From NCBI RefSeq assembly GCF_008801715.1, contig NZ_VZPG01000001.1, positions 496,001-560,000 of the forward strand: a stretch of 64,000 nucleotides of DNA. The letters run 5' to 3'. This document shows, in pieces, positions 36,782-46,207 of this stretch. Numbering within the stretch: position 1 is the first letter of the stretch; every line of letters begins with the position of its first letter. Source of the DNA: Pseudochrobactrum saccharolyticum (GTDB lineage Bacteria; Pseudomonadota; Alphaproteobacteria; Rhizobiales; Rhizobiaceae). The notes below the pieces were generated by a model, which worked only from the letters and a program-made list of their open reading frames with translations, had not been told where the DNA came from and did not search any database. Made by a program: the position numbers and the translations under genes.

Positions 36782-37507
36782 ATGCAATCTCAGCACATGA
36801 GTAAAGCACCATCTGATTCTCCGCTTTTTTCTGAAAAGCGACCGAAGTCGCCAGCCAAGATAAAGGCTGACAAATCTGAAATCTTCACGCCGGATTACAG
36901 CCATGAGCAGCAGTTGCAAGCTCAGGGGTACAAACTGATTGCAGGGCTCGATGAAGTCGGCCGCGGCCCTCTTGCAGGGCCCGTAGTTGCGGCCTGCGTG
37001 ATCCTCGATCCTGATAATCTGCCTGAAGGTCTGGATGACTCAAAAAGGCTTACTGCTGCCAAGCGCAACCGGCTGTTTGAAACAATTATGGAAAAGGCTG
37101 TTGCCGTCACATTATGCAGCCTCAGTGCGCGTGCGATTGATGAAAGCAATATTCTGGCAGCCTCACTGCTGGCCATGAAGCGCTGCGTTGGTGCGCTGAC
37201 GGTTCAACCCGATTATGCTTTGATTGACGGCAATAAAACCCCAGGCGGATTGCCCTGCCCTGCCATGACATTAGTCAAAGGCGATCAGCGATCCCTGACC
37301 ATTGCTGCCGCTTCAATCATTGCCAAAGTCACCCGCGACAAGATGCTGGAACGCGCAGGTCTTATCCATCCTGCTTACGGCCTTGAGAAACATGCAGGAT
37401 ACGGCACTGCGGCGCACCGGCAGGCGATTGAAGAACAAGGGCCGGTTGCCGGTCTGCACCGCTACAGCTTCGCTCCGATTAAGGGACGCTGGACAGCGGA
37501 TAAATAA
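36782..37507 (+). CDS. rnhB: Ribonuclease HII
   Basis: Removes ribonucleotides from DNA duplexes and RNA primers. The 241-residue protein carries the [17 protein letters not shown] motif with catalytic Asp-Glu at residues 57-58 and the later DGNK and SIIAKVTRD blocks. I start at ATG 36782 (GCGGAG 11 bases upstream); ATG 36797 is the alternative, and an upstream frame to 36635 runs through a C8 tract and a dispersed palindrome and is not credible. A Lys-rich linker occupies the first 40 residues. The gene converges with atpF over a strong terminator. Confidence 0.94.
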   Translation: MQSQHMSKAPSDSPLFSEKRPKSPAKIKADKSEIFTPDYSHEQQLQAQGYKLIAGLDEVGRGPLAGPVVAACVILDPDNLPEGLDDSKRLTAAKRNRLFETIMEKAVAVTLCSLSARAIDESNILAASLLAMKRCVGALTVQPDYALIDGNKTPGGLPCPAMTLVKGDQRSLTIAAASIIAKVTRDKMLERAGLIHPAYGLEKHAGYGTAAHRQAIEEQGPVAGLHRYSFAPIKGRWTADK

Positions 37508-37604
37508 GCGAGGCACCGAATACGCGCCCCCGAGCCGGTTTCAGGATATTCTTAACTGCAAGAAATAAGCATCGCCGCAGAACAACAAGCCCGATTTCAG
37601 ACAT

Positions 37605-37637
37605 AAAAAAACGCCGCATAAAGCGGCGTTTTTTTTT
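37605..37637. terminator. Bidirectional terminator between rnhB and atpF
   Basis: AAAAAAACGCCGC (37605-37617) and GCGGCG followed by nine T (37623-37637) with a five-base loop. Good tracts on both strands. Confidence 0.93.
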
Positions 37638-37655
37638 GAACTTTATGAACTGCAA

Positions 37656-38135
37656 TCAATTCAGGTTGGTTTTAACCTGATCCAGTGATGCTTTGAACAT
37701 TTCACCGGCAGTTTTTGCGTCCATTTTATTTGCAATCAGCGAACCGGCAGCAGCAACAGCAATTTCCACTGCAGATGCACGAACCTGATTAACAGCATCA
37801 CTTTCAGCCTGAGCGATTTTCTGTTCAGCCAGCTTATTGCGGCGAACAATATAATCTTCCGACTTCGCTTTTGCTTCGCTCAGCAGAGCTGCAGCTTCAC
37901 GCTGTGCAGCAGCAACGATTTCGCCAGCTTCTTTTTCAGCTTCTTTGCGCTTGCGGTGATATTCAGCAAGCAGAGCCTGAGCTTCTTCACGCAATGTGCG
38001 TGCTTCGTCCAGTTCCTTGGCGATATTGGCAGCACGTTCATCAAGCGAACGGCCAATCATGCCAGGCACTTTAAGATAGGCCAGCAGCGCCAGGAAAATA
38101 ATCAGACCGACGAGGGCAATAAATGTTGCATCCAT
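37656..38135 (-). CDS. atpF: ATP synthase Fo subunit b
   Basis: Part of the peripheral stalk joining Fo to F1. The 159-residue protein has one N-terminal membrane helix (FIALVGLIIFLALLAYLKV, residues about 5-23) and then a long charged helix rich in Ala, Glu and Lys (ANIAKELDEARTLREEAQALLAEYHRKRKEAEKE). It is the last gene of the minus-strand Fo operon, 11 bases after the b' gene. Alphaproteobacteria with two b-type subunits carry them in this order. Confidence 0.95.
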   Translation of the reverse strand: MDATFIALVGLIIFLALLAYLKVPGMIGRSLDERAANIAKELDEARTLREEAQALLAEYHRKRKEAEKEAGEIVAAAQREAAALLSEAKAKSEDYIVRRNKLAEQKIAQAESDAVNQVRASAVEIAVAAAGSLIANKMDAKTAGEMFKASLDQVKTNLN

Positions 38136-38146
38136 AATGGTCTCCC

Positions 38147-38758
38147 TTACGCGCTGACAGCTTTAACAGCAGCTGAGATTTCAGCTTTGTCGGACTTGCC
38201 GCCAAGCAGTTTCTCAACGATTTCTGCAGTTGTTTCTTCAGCAATCGAGCCGAGATCGCTCATCGCTTTTGCCTTAATGGCAGCGATGCGTTCTTCAGCT
38301 TCAGCCAATTTCTTTTCAAGCGATGCTTCAACGGTTTTGCGTTCAGCATCAATGTCATGCTTTGCCTTGTCGCGGGCTTCCTGACCGATAACAGCCGCGC
38401 TCTTGCGGGCTTCAGCCAGTTCCTGCTCGTAAGCAGCAATTGCATTGTCAGCATCGGTTTTCAGGCGTGCAGCCTGTTCCAGATCCTGTGCAATACGGTC
38501 ACGACGCGTTTCGATGACGCCGCCGATACGTGGCAGCACAACGCGCGACATGAACAGATAGAACAGCCCGAAGGTAATCGCGAGCCACAGAAGCTGCGAT
38601 GCATAATGGGTGGAATCAAATGGTGGAAACACGCCTTTACCGGCATCGTGCGCCACACCTGTTTCAGTGTGCACAACAGAGTTGCCACTGTCAGCTCCCG
38701 ACACTGGTGCCGGCTGAGAGTCAGTTGCGGTTTGGGCAAACGCCGTGGACACGAACAT
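38147..38758 (-). CDS. atpG: ATP synthase Fo subunit b'
   Basis: The second, divergent b-type stalk subunit. From ATG 38758, chosen because AGGGGAA lies five to seven bases upstream, it has 203 residues. The N-terminus is longer than in subunit b and holds a Pro/Ser/Gly-rich stretch ([19 protein letters not shown]) before the single membrane helix near residues 55-75 ([20 protein letters not shown]). The C-terminal half is a long coiled-coil helix. The gene symbol follows rhizobial usage (also called atpF'); it must not be confused with the F1 gamma gene. Confidence 0.92.
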   Translation of the reverse strand: MFVSTAFAQTATDSQPAPVSGADSGNSVVHTETGVAHDAGKGVFPPFDSTHYASQLLWLAITFGLFYLFMSRVVLPRIGGVIETRRDRIAQDLEQAARLKTDADNAIAAYEQELAEARKSAAVIGQEARDKAKHDIDAERKTVEASLEKKLAEAEERIAAIKAKAMSDLGSIAEETTAEIVEKLLGGKSDKAEISAAVKAVSA

Positions 38759-38869
38759 CCATTTTCCCCTTATCACTCAGGCTTAATAAACGATAACCAG
38801 CCGCATATGCCTTCAGGTCTCACAAGGAGATTTTTGCATATGCGGCCGATTTAATCCGGCAGCTTAAGA

Positions 38870-39097
38870 TTAAACTGCGAACAGGAGCAGAAGCGCGATG
38901 AGCAGCGAGAAGATGCCCAGAGCTTCAGTTACGGCGAAGCCGAATACCAGACGGCCGAACTGGCTGTCAGCGGCAGACGGATTGCGCAGTGCACCCGAAA
39001 GAAAGCTACCGAAAATGTTGCCGAGGCCGAGAGCCGTACCGGCCATACCGAAACAGGCCAGACCTGCGCCGATGTACTTTGCTGCTTCCGCTTCCAT
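38870..39097 (-). CDS. atpE: ATP synthase Fo subunit c
   Basis: The proteolipid that forms the rotating proton ring. The 75-residue protein has two membrane helices ([23 protein letters not shown] and [22 protein letters not shown]) linked by a polar RNPSA loop. The proton-binding carboxylate is the Glu in VTEALGIF near residue 58. The length, the loop and the Glu are all standard. AGGAGCTTAAC precedes ATG 39097. It lies between b' and a, separated from atpB by 181 bases. Confidence 0.97.
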   Translation of the reverse strand: MEAEAAKYIGAGLACFGMAGTALGLGNIFGSFLSGALRNPSAADSQFGRLVFGFAVTEALGIFSLLIALLLLFAV

Positions 39098-39278
39098 GTT
39101 AAGCTCCTTCTGGATTGATATAAATGCGGATTTCAGTTCTGGCGGAAACCCGCCGGTGATATTTCAGAGCGACCTGTTATTTCAAAATCATGTGTCAGAC
39201 ACAGGTATTTTCAAAATGCAGAGCCTGATTGGTAGATAGGCAAGACTGCTGCCCGATAACGGACAGCAGTAATTTCAG

Positions 39279-40031
39279 TTAGTGACCGTCCGGATGAACT
39301 GCATCATTGATATACATGCAGGTCAGAACAGTGAACACATAGGCCTGCAGGAATGCGACCAGGAATTCCAGACCGGTAATAGCAACGGTCATGAACAGAG
39401 GCAGGATCGCACCACCAACACCGAGCGGACCGAGTGCTGCCATGGAAACCACGAAGCCTGCGAAAATCTTTACGGTGATGTGACCGGCCAGCATACTGGC
39501 GAAAAGACGCACAGAGAGGCTGATCGGACGGGACAGGAAGGAAATGATTTCAATCGCGGATACCAGCGGCACGATAGCCATAGGAACACCACTTGGCACG
39601 AACAGCTTGAGGAAGCGGAAACCGTGCTTGAAGAAACCGTAAATAATCACTGTTCCGATCACCAGCAGCGCCAGCGCGAAAGTAACAATAATCTGACTGG
39701 TTACGGTATAGAAATACGGGAACAGACCGATAAAGTTTGCTACAAGGATGAATGTGAACAGAGAGAACACAAACGGAAAAAATTTCATCCCATGAGAACC
39801 GGCAGAATCCCGCAAGGAGGATGCCACAAACTCATAGGCCATCTCAGAAACTGACTGCAGGCGTGTCGGAACAATGCCGCGACCTGCTGATGTCAGAAAC
39901 AGAAAAGCGGAAGCGGTTACGACAGTCAGCACCATAAAGGCGGACACATTCGTAAACGACAGATCGACACCGCCGACATCGATAGGAATCCATCTGGAAA
40001 CCTGAAACTGATGGATCGGATCGTTTGCCAC
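39279..40031 (-). CDS. atpB: ATP synthase Fo subunit a
   Basis: The stator channel protein that carries protons to and from the c ring. I take GTG 40031 as start (GGTGAGG six bases upstream), giving 250 residues starting [14 protein letters not shown]; another GTG 18 bases earlier would add MTGEVK. The essential arginine lies in the [14 protein letters not shown] block near residue 170 and the [10 protein letters not shown] and [23 protein letters not shown] blocks are typical. Five to six membrane helices. It follows atpI on the minus strand. Confidence 0.95.
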   Translation of the reverse strand: MANDPIHQFQVSRWIPIDVGGVDLSFTNVSAFMVLTVVTASAFLFLTSAGRGIVPTRLQSVSEMAYEFVASSLRDSAGSHGMKFFPFVFSLFTFILVANFIGLFPYFYTVTSQIIVTFALALLVIGTVIIYGFFKHGFRFLKLFVPSGVPMAIVPLVSAIEIISFLSRPISLSVRLFASMLAGHITVKIFAGFVVSMAALGPLGVGGAILPLFMTVAITGLEFLVAFLQAYVFTVLTCMYINDAVHPDGH

Positions 40032-40211
40032 CTTAACCTCACCTGTCACCCGTGCCCGAAGGCGTTACATTCATGCCCGAGGGCGCTTCTCAACCGCAAA
40101 CTTGCGTTCCGGTCTTTTCAGAACACTCAAAAGCAAATCTGCCTGAGCCGCCCTGATTGCCTTTACAGGCTTATTCACTGCCGTGCATATGAAGGATAAC
40201 CTTTATGCACA

Positions 40212-40637
40212 TTATTTTTCTTTCTGTTGCTTCTCGCCCACATTATTGCCGCTTTCTGCAACATATCCTGCGGTGCGTAAAACATTCAGAGTACCGGCAC
40301 CGAATCCTAAAAAGAGAAAGATAATCAATCCCCAAGGGTTCGTACCCAGAACACGGTCAAAAAACCAACCTAAAACTGCACCTACCACGATACCAGCGAT
40401 AAATTCACTGGATAATTTCATGGCCTGCGCCATAGAGCTTGCGTTTTTCTCAGCCTGTTCGTCTTTTTTGGATTCCACCCCCACGCCCTTAGCAGCCAAA
40501 TGGCTTTCAAGCTTACGAAGACGGTCGTCCAGACTCCCCTGAGCGTCGGCCTGAGATCCGGTCTGCACCGGACCACCAGCTTCGCTTGCCGCATCATCGG
40601 ATTGCTGAGGCTTTTCGGGTGTTTTCCCGACTGCCAT
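40212..40637 (-). CDS. atpI: ATP synthase protein I (AtpI family)
   Basis: A small membrane protein often first in the Fo operon and thought to assist c-ring assembly or magnesium supply. The 141-residue protein begins with a polar, disordered segment (QSDDAASEAGGPVQTGSQ), has a charged helix, then two membrane helices near residues 75-95 (SSEFIAGIVVGAVLGWFFDRV) and 103-125 (PWGLIIFLFLGFGAGTLNVLR). The Gly/Phe pattern FIAGIVVGAVLGWFFD is the family signature. AGGAGGCATGA precedes the start. Confidence 0.9.
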   Translation of the reverse strand: MAVGKTPEKPQQSDDAASEAGGPVQTGSQADAQGSLDDRLRKLESHLAAKGVGVESKKDEQAEKNASSMAQAMKLSSEFIAGIVVGAVLGWFFDRVLGTNPWGLIIFLFLGFGAGTLNVLRTAGYVAESGNNVGEKQQKEK

Positions 40638-40848
40638 TCATGCCTCCTTTGGCAAGAAAACCGAGGTTTCCACCCCACTCTGAAGTCGGCCGCAACATAT
40701 TAACAGCCAACTCATTCGTCAAGGCACTGTCTGCACAGAAGTTGAAGGTTTTTTGTATTATTAAATCATATACTTAACAGGCAGCAGCATGAAGCAGGCC
40801 TTGAATCCTGCTTCACACCGTGATTTCAGACAGCGAATCCTTGACAGA

Positions 40849-42147
40849 TCAGCTCCAGCCGCCGCCATAAGTCCGGTAGAAAACATGCAGGCCGATCTTT
40901 TTGACTTTTTCCATCGTTGACGCCCAGCGGGGACGTACATAAGTCGCATGATAATGGGTCGCCGAACCCACTTCCGGCAGCCAGATCTGACCCGCTGTGA
41001 CAGCTTTCGCTACCTGCTGTGCCATACGCCAGTGACCAGGCTCTGTGACACGATGTTTTAAACCGTCACAGGCAAAGGAAAACTGACAGGCATTACGCCA
41101 GTCTTTATTCTGATAAACTACGCCGCAGATCGTGGAAGGATAAGCAGGATTGCGCACGCGATTGAGAATGACCTGACCAACGGCCGCCTGCCCTTTGACC
41201 GGCTCGCCGCGTGCTTCAAAATAGATACCTTCAGCCAGGCATTTCTGCTCTGCCGCACTGAATGCTGCCGGTGGCAACGGGGTCGCTGCCCAATTGTGAT
41301 CCCGCGCACTGATTGGCGGAATGAAGCGTCCATTGTCCTTTTCCGGCACCAGAATGCTCTCAAAAGGCGATATTTTGGCATAATCCGGCTTGGACGGCGC
41401 ATAACCGAGCGCCAGCACATCCGGTGTATCATTGGTAATCAGCGATGCGAGTGCTGTCGGCACCGGCACGACCGGCTTCACTTCCGGACGGTGGAAAGCA
41501 AGTGTGATTTCCACTTCCTTGCCGCGGATCGGACCTTTAACGAAAGCTGTTTTGACGTCTTTTTTACCGGCTACCGGCTGCATCAGCCTGGGACTCACCG
41601 ATGAAACCTGCTCTGCCAGCGAACCGGCATTGAACATGCGTGCCGGAGCTTTAGTCTGCACGGAAACCAGACGCCCCTGCTTGTCAGTGCGACTAATACG
41701 TTTTTCATCGGGATTAGGATCGTCGACACCGCGTTTTCCGCCGGCAACGCGTCCGCTCATTACCACGCGACCCACGCCGCTGATATCTGCCGCAGCGCTC
41801 AGGCTGCCTGTGACTACGGACGAATCAACAAACGGCATTTCCGCCTGATGAATGGAACCGGCAGGCGCATCCACCATATAGGTTGCCCAGCGGCTGCCCG
41901 ATTGCTCGGCAACACTCATCATACTGGCCATATCCTGATAGGCGATGACATTGCTTGAATAGAAAAACAGCCCTACTCCGGCGAGAAGCTTTGGCAGGGT
42001 CGCGGATTTGCGCTTCTGCTTAACTGTTACGGCCACCGGATAATAGCGGCCATCCTGCGGGCAGTAACCCTCGGAAGGATAATACCAGACCTGTGCTGGC
42101 TCATTGCCGGATCGGCCAAACAGGGCCCGCAAAGCTACACTACGCAC
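40849..42147 (-). CDS. SleB-like cell wall hydrolase
   Basis: The C-terminal 130 residues match the hydrolase_2 (SleB) domain: AEGIYFEARGEPVKGQAAVGQVILNR with the catalytic Glu, then the CGVVYQNKDWRNACQFSFACDG block. The enzyme is expected to cut peptidoglycan. The N-terminal half has one membrane helix or signal anchor (about residues 55-72, LPKLLAGVGLFFYSS) and a long linker without recognised domains. The start is uncertain: GTG 42147 has GGAG six bases upstream and gives 432 residues; TTG 42171 gives 440. It lies alone with a long AT-rich upstream gap. Confidence 0.88.
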   Translation of the reverse strand: MRSVALRALFGRSGNEPAQVWYYPSEGYCPQDGRYYPVAVTVKQKRKSATLPKLLAGVGLFFYSSNVIAYQDMASMMSVAEQSGSRWATYMVDAPAGSIHQAEMPFVDSSVVTGSLSAAADISGVGRVVMSGRVAGGKRGVDDPNPDEKRISRTDKQGRLVSVQTKAPARMFNAGSLAEQVSSVSPRLMQPVAGKKDVKTAFVKGPIRGKEVEITLAFHRPEVKPVVPVPTALASLITNDTPDVLALGYAPSKPDYAKISPFESILVPEKDNGRFIPPISARDHNWAATPLPPAAFSAAEQKCLAEGIYFEARGEPVKGQAAVGQVILNRVRNPAYPSTICGVVYQNKDWRNACQFSFACDGLKHRVTEPGHWRMAQQVAKAVTAGQIWLPEVGSATHYHATYVRPRWASTMEKVKKIGLHVFYRTYGGGWS

Positions 42148-42484
42148 CGGAATACTCCACTCACTCAACAAGATGACTATAGTCAGATAATGATCTATTA
42201 ACCTTGATGCTTCGTTAACGCCGGTAGCGTTTAGTCATTGATTTTATTTATTAATTTTTAATTAACACGAAGATTGCCAGTCACCTTAAGCGGTTAGTTT
42301 TTATTGACCTTTCCCGTGGCAGGGCGGCAAAAATCCGGACTTCACCCACAGGGATAGTTCATAAAAAATATTTCTAATTTAGAAAAATCATTAGTCCAAA
42401 AATAAACCTGCCGGATCATCAGTGCATGATGATCCGGCAGGTTTAATATTGTCCATTACAGGCTTTAATGCAGAACCGGCTTCG
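42148..42484. other. 337-base AT-rich gap with MATE terminator
   Basis: Between the SleB-like gene (leftward) and the 3' end of the MATE gene (also leftward). It holds the MATE terminator at 42397-42444. The remaining part, 42172-42390, is very AT-rich and probably carries the promoter of the hydrolase; no reading frame is convincing. Confidence 0.6.
42397..42444 (-). terminator. Terminator of the MATE gene, 18-bp perfect stem
   Basis: AAACCTGCCGGATCATCA (42404-42421) is the exact complement of 42427-42444 with a five-base loop. On the minus strand the stem is followed by ATTTTTGG. Confidence 0.9.
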
Positions 42485-43843
42485 TCAGGCGACCGGAAAC
42501 TCCCCGCGATAGCGCCTTGGCAACATCGCAGACAGAGTAACGCCGCGAATAAACAGGAACATATTCAGCGCCAGCCACAGGCTGTGATTACCCAGCCAGT
42601 CACGGGTACCGTAGAGTACACCGAAAAACACAAACAGCGACAGGAACATCATATTGCGCATGTCTTTCGACCAGGATGCGCCGATAAAAATACTGTCCAT
42701 CTGGAAAGCATAAAGACCGGTGAGTGCAGTGAGCGACACCCAAGGCAGATAATAAACCGCCATCATGCGGACATCCGGCTCCGTTGTCAGAATATTGACC
42801 AGACGATCTCCGAAAGCGAGGAAGATCAGCCCCATGACAAAAGCCATGACCATGCCCCAGAAGAAGGTCAGCTGAATGGAGCGCCGGAAGGCCGGACTGT
42901 AACGCGCACCGACTGCCCGCCCTGCCAGCTGCTCGGCAGCAATCGTTACCCCTTCCAGAAAGAAGCCGACAACGAGATAGAAATTCATCAGCACCGCATT
43001 GGCCGCCAGAGTGATTGTGCCCATTTCATTGCCGACGCGGGCAAAGAATACATAGGTCGACATCAGCAACAGCGAGCGGATCATAATATCGCGGCTGATA
43101 ACGATCATCCGCCACATACCGGCTTTGTCGAACAGGCGATTGACATCCAGCTTGCGCAAAGCGCCGCCGCGCCAGATCAGCACTGTCATACCTGTAATGG
43201 CTGCCACGGTTTCGCCGGTGACAGTCGCCCATGCAACACCGGAAACCTCCCAGCCAAGCCCCAAACCCAGAACCAGCGCCAGAATAATATTGATACCATT
43301 GAGCAGAAATTGCAGCGCAAGGCCGAACAGCCCCTTCCCGCGGCCGAGCAGCAGCCCCAGCACCGAGAAATTGACCAGCGCCATTGGTGCCGAGAGCATA
43401 CGGATCGACACATATTCATTCAGCGCTTTGGCTGTATCCGATGTAGGCTTGAGAATATCATTGGCCGCATAGAGTGTGAGCGGCAGAAGCGCGATCATCA
43501 ACAAACCGGCAACCAGCGCCACAATAATTGCGCGCCAGAACACCATAATTTCTTCCGAACGGTCACCGCGCCCCATGGCCTGTGCAACAAGCCCTGTCGT
43601 ACCCGAACGCAAAAAGCCGAAAATGGAAAACAGACAATCGAAGACCAGAGCGCCCATGGCCAGACCGCCGAGCATACCGGCATTGCCAAGCTGCCCGATC
43701 ACACCTGTATCCACCAGCCCGAGCAAAGGCGTGGTCATACCGGCCAATGTCATAGGAATAGCGATTGTCAGCACCATCCGGTGCGTGACATTGAACGGGC
43801 GAACGAGAGACGTTTCGAGCGCGTCATTATCTGGCTTGAACAT
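42485..43843 (-). CDS. MATE-family efflux transporter (DinF type)
   Basis: Exports drugs or metabolites with proton or sodium antiport. The 452-residue protein has about 12 membrane helices in two halves, with the DinF-type opening AIPMTLAGMTTPLLGLVDTGVIGQLG (about residues 28-53) and the SGTTGLVAQAMGRGD block near 83. The ATG at 43843 lies exactly at the inner edge of a dispersed palindrome (43841-43883) that forms the 5' untranslated region; the GGAA of one arm is the only ribosome-binding-like sequence. A start at the later Met (43777) would cut the first helix, so I keep 43843. Confidence 0.92.
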   Translation of the reverse strand: MFKPDNDALETSLVRPFNVTHRMVLTIAIPMTLAGMTTPLLGLVDTGVIGQLGNAGMLGGLAMGALVFDCLFSIFGFLRSGTTGLVAQAMGRGDRSEEIMVFWRAIIVALVAGLLMIALLPLTLYAANDILKPTSDTAKALNEYVSIRMLSAPMALVNFSVLGLLLGRGKGLFGLALQFLLNGINIILALVLGLGLGWEVSGVAWATVTGETVAAITGMTVLIWRGGALRKLDVNRLFDKAGMWRMIVISRDIMIRSLLLMSTYVFFARVGNEMGTITLAANAVLMNFYLVVGFFLEGVTIAAEQLAGRAVGARYSPAFRRSIQLTFFWGMVMAFVMGLIFLAFGDRLVNILTTEPDVRMMAVYYLPWVSLTALTGLYAFQMDSIFIGASWSKDMRNMMFLSLFVFFGVLYGTRDWLGNHSLWLALNMFLFIRGVTLSAMLPRRYRGEFPVA

Positions 43844-43945
43844 AGAGCGGTTCCACTTAAAGCGGCCTCAAGGAGCCGCTCTATTTGGGTATTAACGCAT
43901 TGTCCGGCGCACAACCGGCTTCCACTGTTACTGGAAATGCTTAGA
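43843..43945. repeat. Dispersed palindrome abutting the MATE start
   Basis: TAGAGCGGTTCC (43843-43854) pairs with GGAGCCGCTCTA (43872-43883) with one mismatch; a GCATT...GGAAATGC stretch follows to 43940. Same family as 36608 and 28781. The MATE start codon ends this repeat. Confidence 0.75.
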
Positions 43946-44136
43946 TACCACACGAATACTGTCAGCGAATAAAAAGACCCTGCTGTCAGCCGTGCGTGCT
44001 CCTCACCTGAAGATAGTAAGTGCAGATAGTTTTTCCGGTCAGCGCAGAAGATCCTGCACTGTCATATCCTGTTTTCCTGTCATGGTCAGCAGGTTTCTGT
44101 ATCAGGACATCAAATTGTCGCGGCCGCCAGTGCAAT

Positions 44137-44631
44137 TTACGGCAGATCAACACCGTAGAGCATCGCCCAATAAAGATAATGCGGCTTGTCTGCCCGCGCC
44201 GCATAGGCAAGGCCATAGCGGGTAAAAATCGGATCGAGCAGATTTTTACGATGACCGGCAGAATTCAGCCAGGCATTCAGTGCGTCCGGCACGTCTTTTT
44301 GGCCGGATGCAACATTTTCTGCAGCAGGGCCGCGGATACCGGCCTGTTTCAGCCTGCCGCCAAAACTGTTTCCCCAGCCGATACTGTGACCGATCTTGCC
44401 GTGCTTTGCCATTAACTGCGCCTGATGCAGTGCGGCCTGTTCAAGCTTTGCTTCCGGCATCATCGGCGGCGCACCATATTGGCGGCGCACTTTATTCACC
44501 ATAGCCGCCACATCCTCTTCCGCAAAAGCATCAGAGAGCGGCAGGATGGCAGGGCTCAGCAACAAAGCGCCACCGGTAACCAGTAACCGGCGGCGTGAAA
44601 TCAGCGCAGAAGGCAGCAATGTATCAGTCAT
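44137..44631 (-). CDS. CAP/SCP-domain protein with twin-arginine signal
   Basis: A 164-residue exported protein. The N-terminus has a twin-arginine-type signal (SRRRLLVTGGALLLSPAILP, about residues 10-29), so export in folded form by Tat is likely. The CAP domain follows, with the His/Glu cavity residues in QAQLMAKHGKIGHSIGW and a C-terminal SAGHRKNLLDPIFTRYGLAYA block. Function of bacterial CAP proteins is largely unknown. ATG 44631 is preferred because it places the RR motif correctly; an upstream ATG at 44670 adds 13 residues. No good ribosome-binding site is visible for either. Confidence 0.87.
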   Translation of the reverse strand: MTDTLLPSALISRRRLLVTGGALLLSPAILPLSDAFAEEDVAAMVNKVRRQYGAPPMMPEAKLEQAALHQAQLMAKHGKIGHSIGWGNSFGGRLKQAGIRGPAAENVASGQKDVPDALNAWLNSAGHRKNLLDPIFTRYGLAYAARADKPHYLYWAMLYGVDLP

Positions 44632-44703
44632 CGAAAACCATAAATAAAAAGAAGGATTTTTCAGATGCATTCCCGAAGCCGCTACACGCCTTCAGAATGC
44701 ATT

Positions 44704-44970
44704 TTATTTCCTGTAATTGATAATTCTGAGCAAAATAAAGGCAGGGATCACAACTGCCGCGCCCAGCAGCAGATAATCAGCAAAACGGGACAAGGCCGAG
44801 AAACCCATATTCCAGATTCTCACGAAGAAATCGCGAATGTTCCAGAGAATATCATAAGGTGTCCAGTTAAAGGCATGCATCACAACGCCGACAATCAGTG
44901 ACACCAGTATCAGTTTAACGATGACACGACCCGGTGTATCGCCCAGAAAGCGGGTAGCACGGTCAGACAT
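44704..44970 (-). CDS. Small membrane protein, DUF6460-like
   Basis: An 88-residue protein from ATG 44970 with AAGGAGTGCTTCT just before it. Two hydrophobic segments are visible: residues about 17-35 (VKLILVSLIVGVVMHAF) and 62-80 (YLLLGAAVVIPAFILLRII). The amphipathic segment between them contains PYDILWNIRDFFVRIWNMG, the usual core of this small alphaproteobacterial family. Function unknown. It lies between the CAP gene and the AraC regulator, all on the minus strand with gaps, so a shared transcript is possible but not shown. Confidence 0.85.
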   Translation of the reverse strand: MSDRATRFLGDTPGRVIVKLILVSLIVGVVMHAFNWTPYDILWNIRDFFVRIWNMGFSALSRFADYLLLGAAVVIPAFILLRIINYRK

Positions 44971-45071
44971 AGAAGCACTCCTTTGTTGAGACCAACAAAT
45001 AAGCGCGAATATCTGAAGAGACAAGCCTTCCCTGCGCCGGATATTGACCGGTTGCGTTCCACATTCAGGTA

Positions 45072-46067
45072 TCAGCGGCTGTTTTTATAGGTACGCGGCA
45101 GGCTCTGGCTCTGGCGCAGAAAAGAGCGGTTCATGCTGCGTGTGTCTGTGAAGCCGCTGGCCACAGCCACTTCAAGCAGAGATGCATTTCCGCTCATCAG
45201 CAATTCCTTGGCGCGCTGCACACGCAATTCCTCGCGCACCTGAAAAGCGGTTTTGCCCAATCCCAACCGGAACCCGCGCTCCATCTGGCGGGTGGAAATC
45301 CCAAGACGGCGTGCGACTTCAGCCATTGCCAGCGGATCTTCCAGCGTTTCCTCAAAAATACGGATTGCCTTGCGGATCATCGGCGAGCGAACACCGTTGA
45401 AACTCAGCGCAGGTTGCTCCGATGTCAGCAACTCATAAGGAAACATCAGGATAGAAGCACTTTTACGTGCCAGCTCCTCGGAGATTTCCGCCTGAATGAT
45501 GGAGAGTGCCAGTGAAGCAGCGCCCAAACCACCCGCGCAGGTAAAATGCCTGCCACTGCGATGAAACAGGCTGGTCGTATCCGCCGTGAACCCGTCAAAT
45601 AATTGCAGAAAATCGTCTTTATGAAACCAGTTCACGCAGCAATTGCGATCTTCCAGCAATCCGGCCTCAGCCACAATGAAAGCGGCAGTACATAGGCCGA
45701 TGACATTTTTCTTCTGCCGGTCGGCGCGTTTCAGCACTTCAATCAGCGTATTTTGCCCCGGCCGGTAATGAGGAAGAACCCCGCCGACAACAACAATATA
45801 ATCACAATCATCCAGCGCACCGATCGGAGCGGTTGGTTCCACCGCCATGCCGGAGCTGGATTCCACCGGCAGGCCGGTGAGCGTACAGATTTTCCAGCCG
45901 CAACGGATTTGGCGGCTTTTGTCCTTATCATCTGCGGCAAGGCGAAACGGATCGAGAAACAGGCTGAGCGCAGACAAGGTAAAACCGGGCAAAACAACAA
46001 TACCCAGCGTCAGACGCTGTGTTTCTGTTTCTGTGTTTAAAACTGTTCGGTTCTTTTCCATTGCCAT
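45072..46067 (-). CDS. GlxA-type AraC family regulator
   Basis: A transcriptional activator with an N-terminal DJ-1/PfpI-like domain (VVLPGFTLSALSLFLDPFR; VVVGGVLPHYRPGQ; VIGLCTAAFIVAEAGLL with the nucleophile-elbow Cys, about residues 100-140) and a C-terminal AraC double helix-turn-helix (ISTRQMERGFRLGLGKTAFQ, about 280-330). This architecture is found in regulators of choline, carnitine and arginine catabolism; the ligand is unknown here. The start is ambiguous; I take ATG 46067 (331 residues), with GTG 46082 and ATG 46061 as options. AGGGGAG lies 14 bases before ATG 46067. Confidence 0.9.
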   Translation of the reverse strand: MAMEKNRTVLNTETETQRLTLGIVVLPGFTLSALSLFLDPFRLAADDKDKSRQIRCGWKICTLTGLPVESSSGMAVEPTAPIGALDDCDYIVVVGGVLPHYRPGQNTLIEVLKRADRQKKNVIGLCTAAFIVAEAGLLEDRNCCVNWFHKDDFLQLFDGFTADTTSLFHRSGRHFTCAGGLGAASLALSIIQAEISEELARKSASILMFPYELLTSEQPALSFNGVRSPMIRKAIRIFEETLEDPLAMAEVARRLGISTRQMERGFRLGLGKTAFQVREELRVQRAKELLMSGNASLLEVAVASGFTDTRSMNRSFLRQSQSLPRTYKNSR

Positions 46068-46207
46068 GATCGTGCGTATCACTCCCCTTGAAACGCATAA
46101 TCCTGTCTGTCATCCGGCATACAGGCCAATCTGAGCGATAAAGTCCGTCACAGCTTTTGTAAAGAGCGCATAGAATTGTGAGTACAATACGCGCTCTTAT
46201 CGACCTC

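Noticed and set aside
42422-43972. 516-codon plus-strand frame opposite the MATE gene
   Set aside because: Antisense shadow of a transmembrane protein, with low-complexity composition rich in His, Gln, Arg and no domain.
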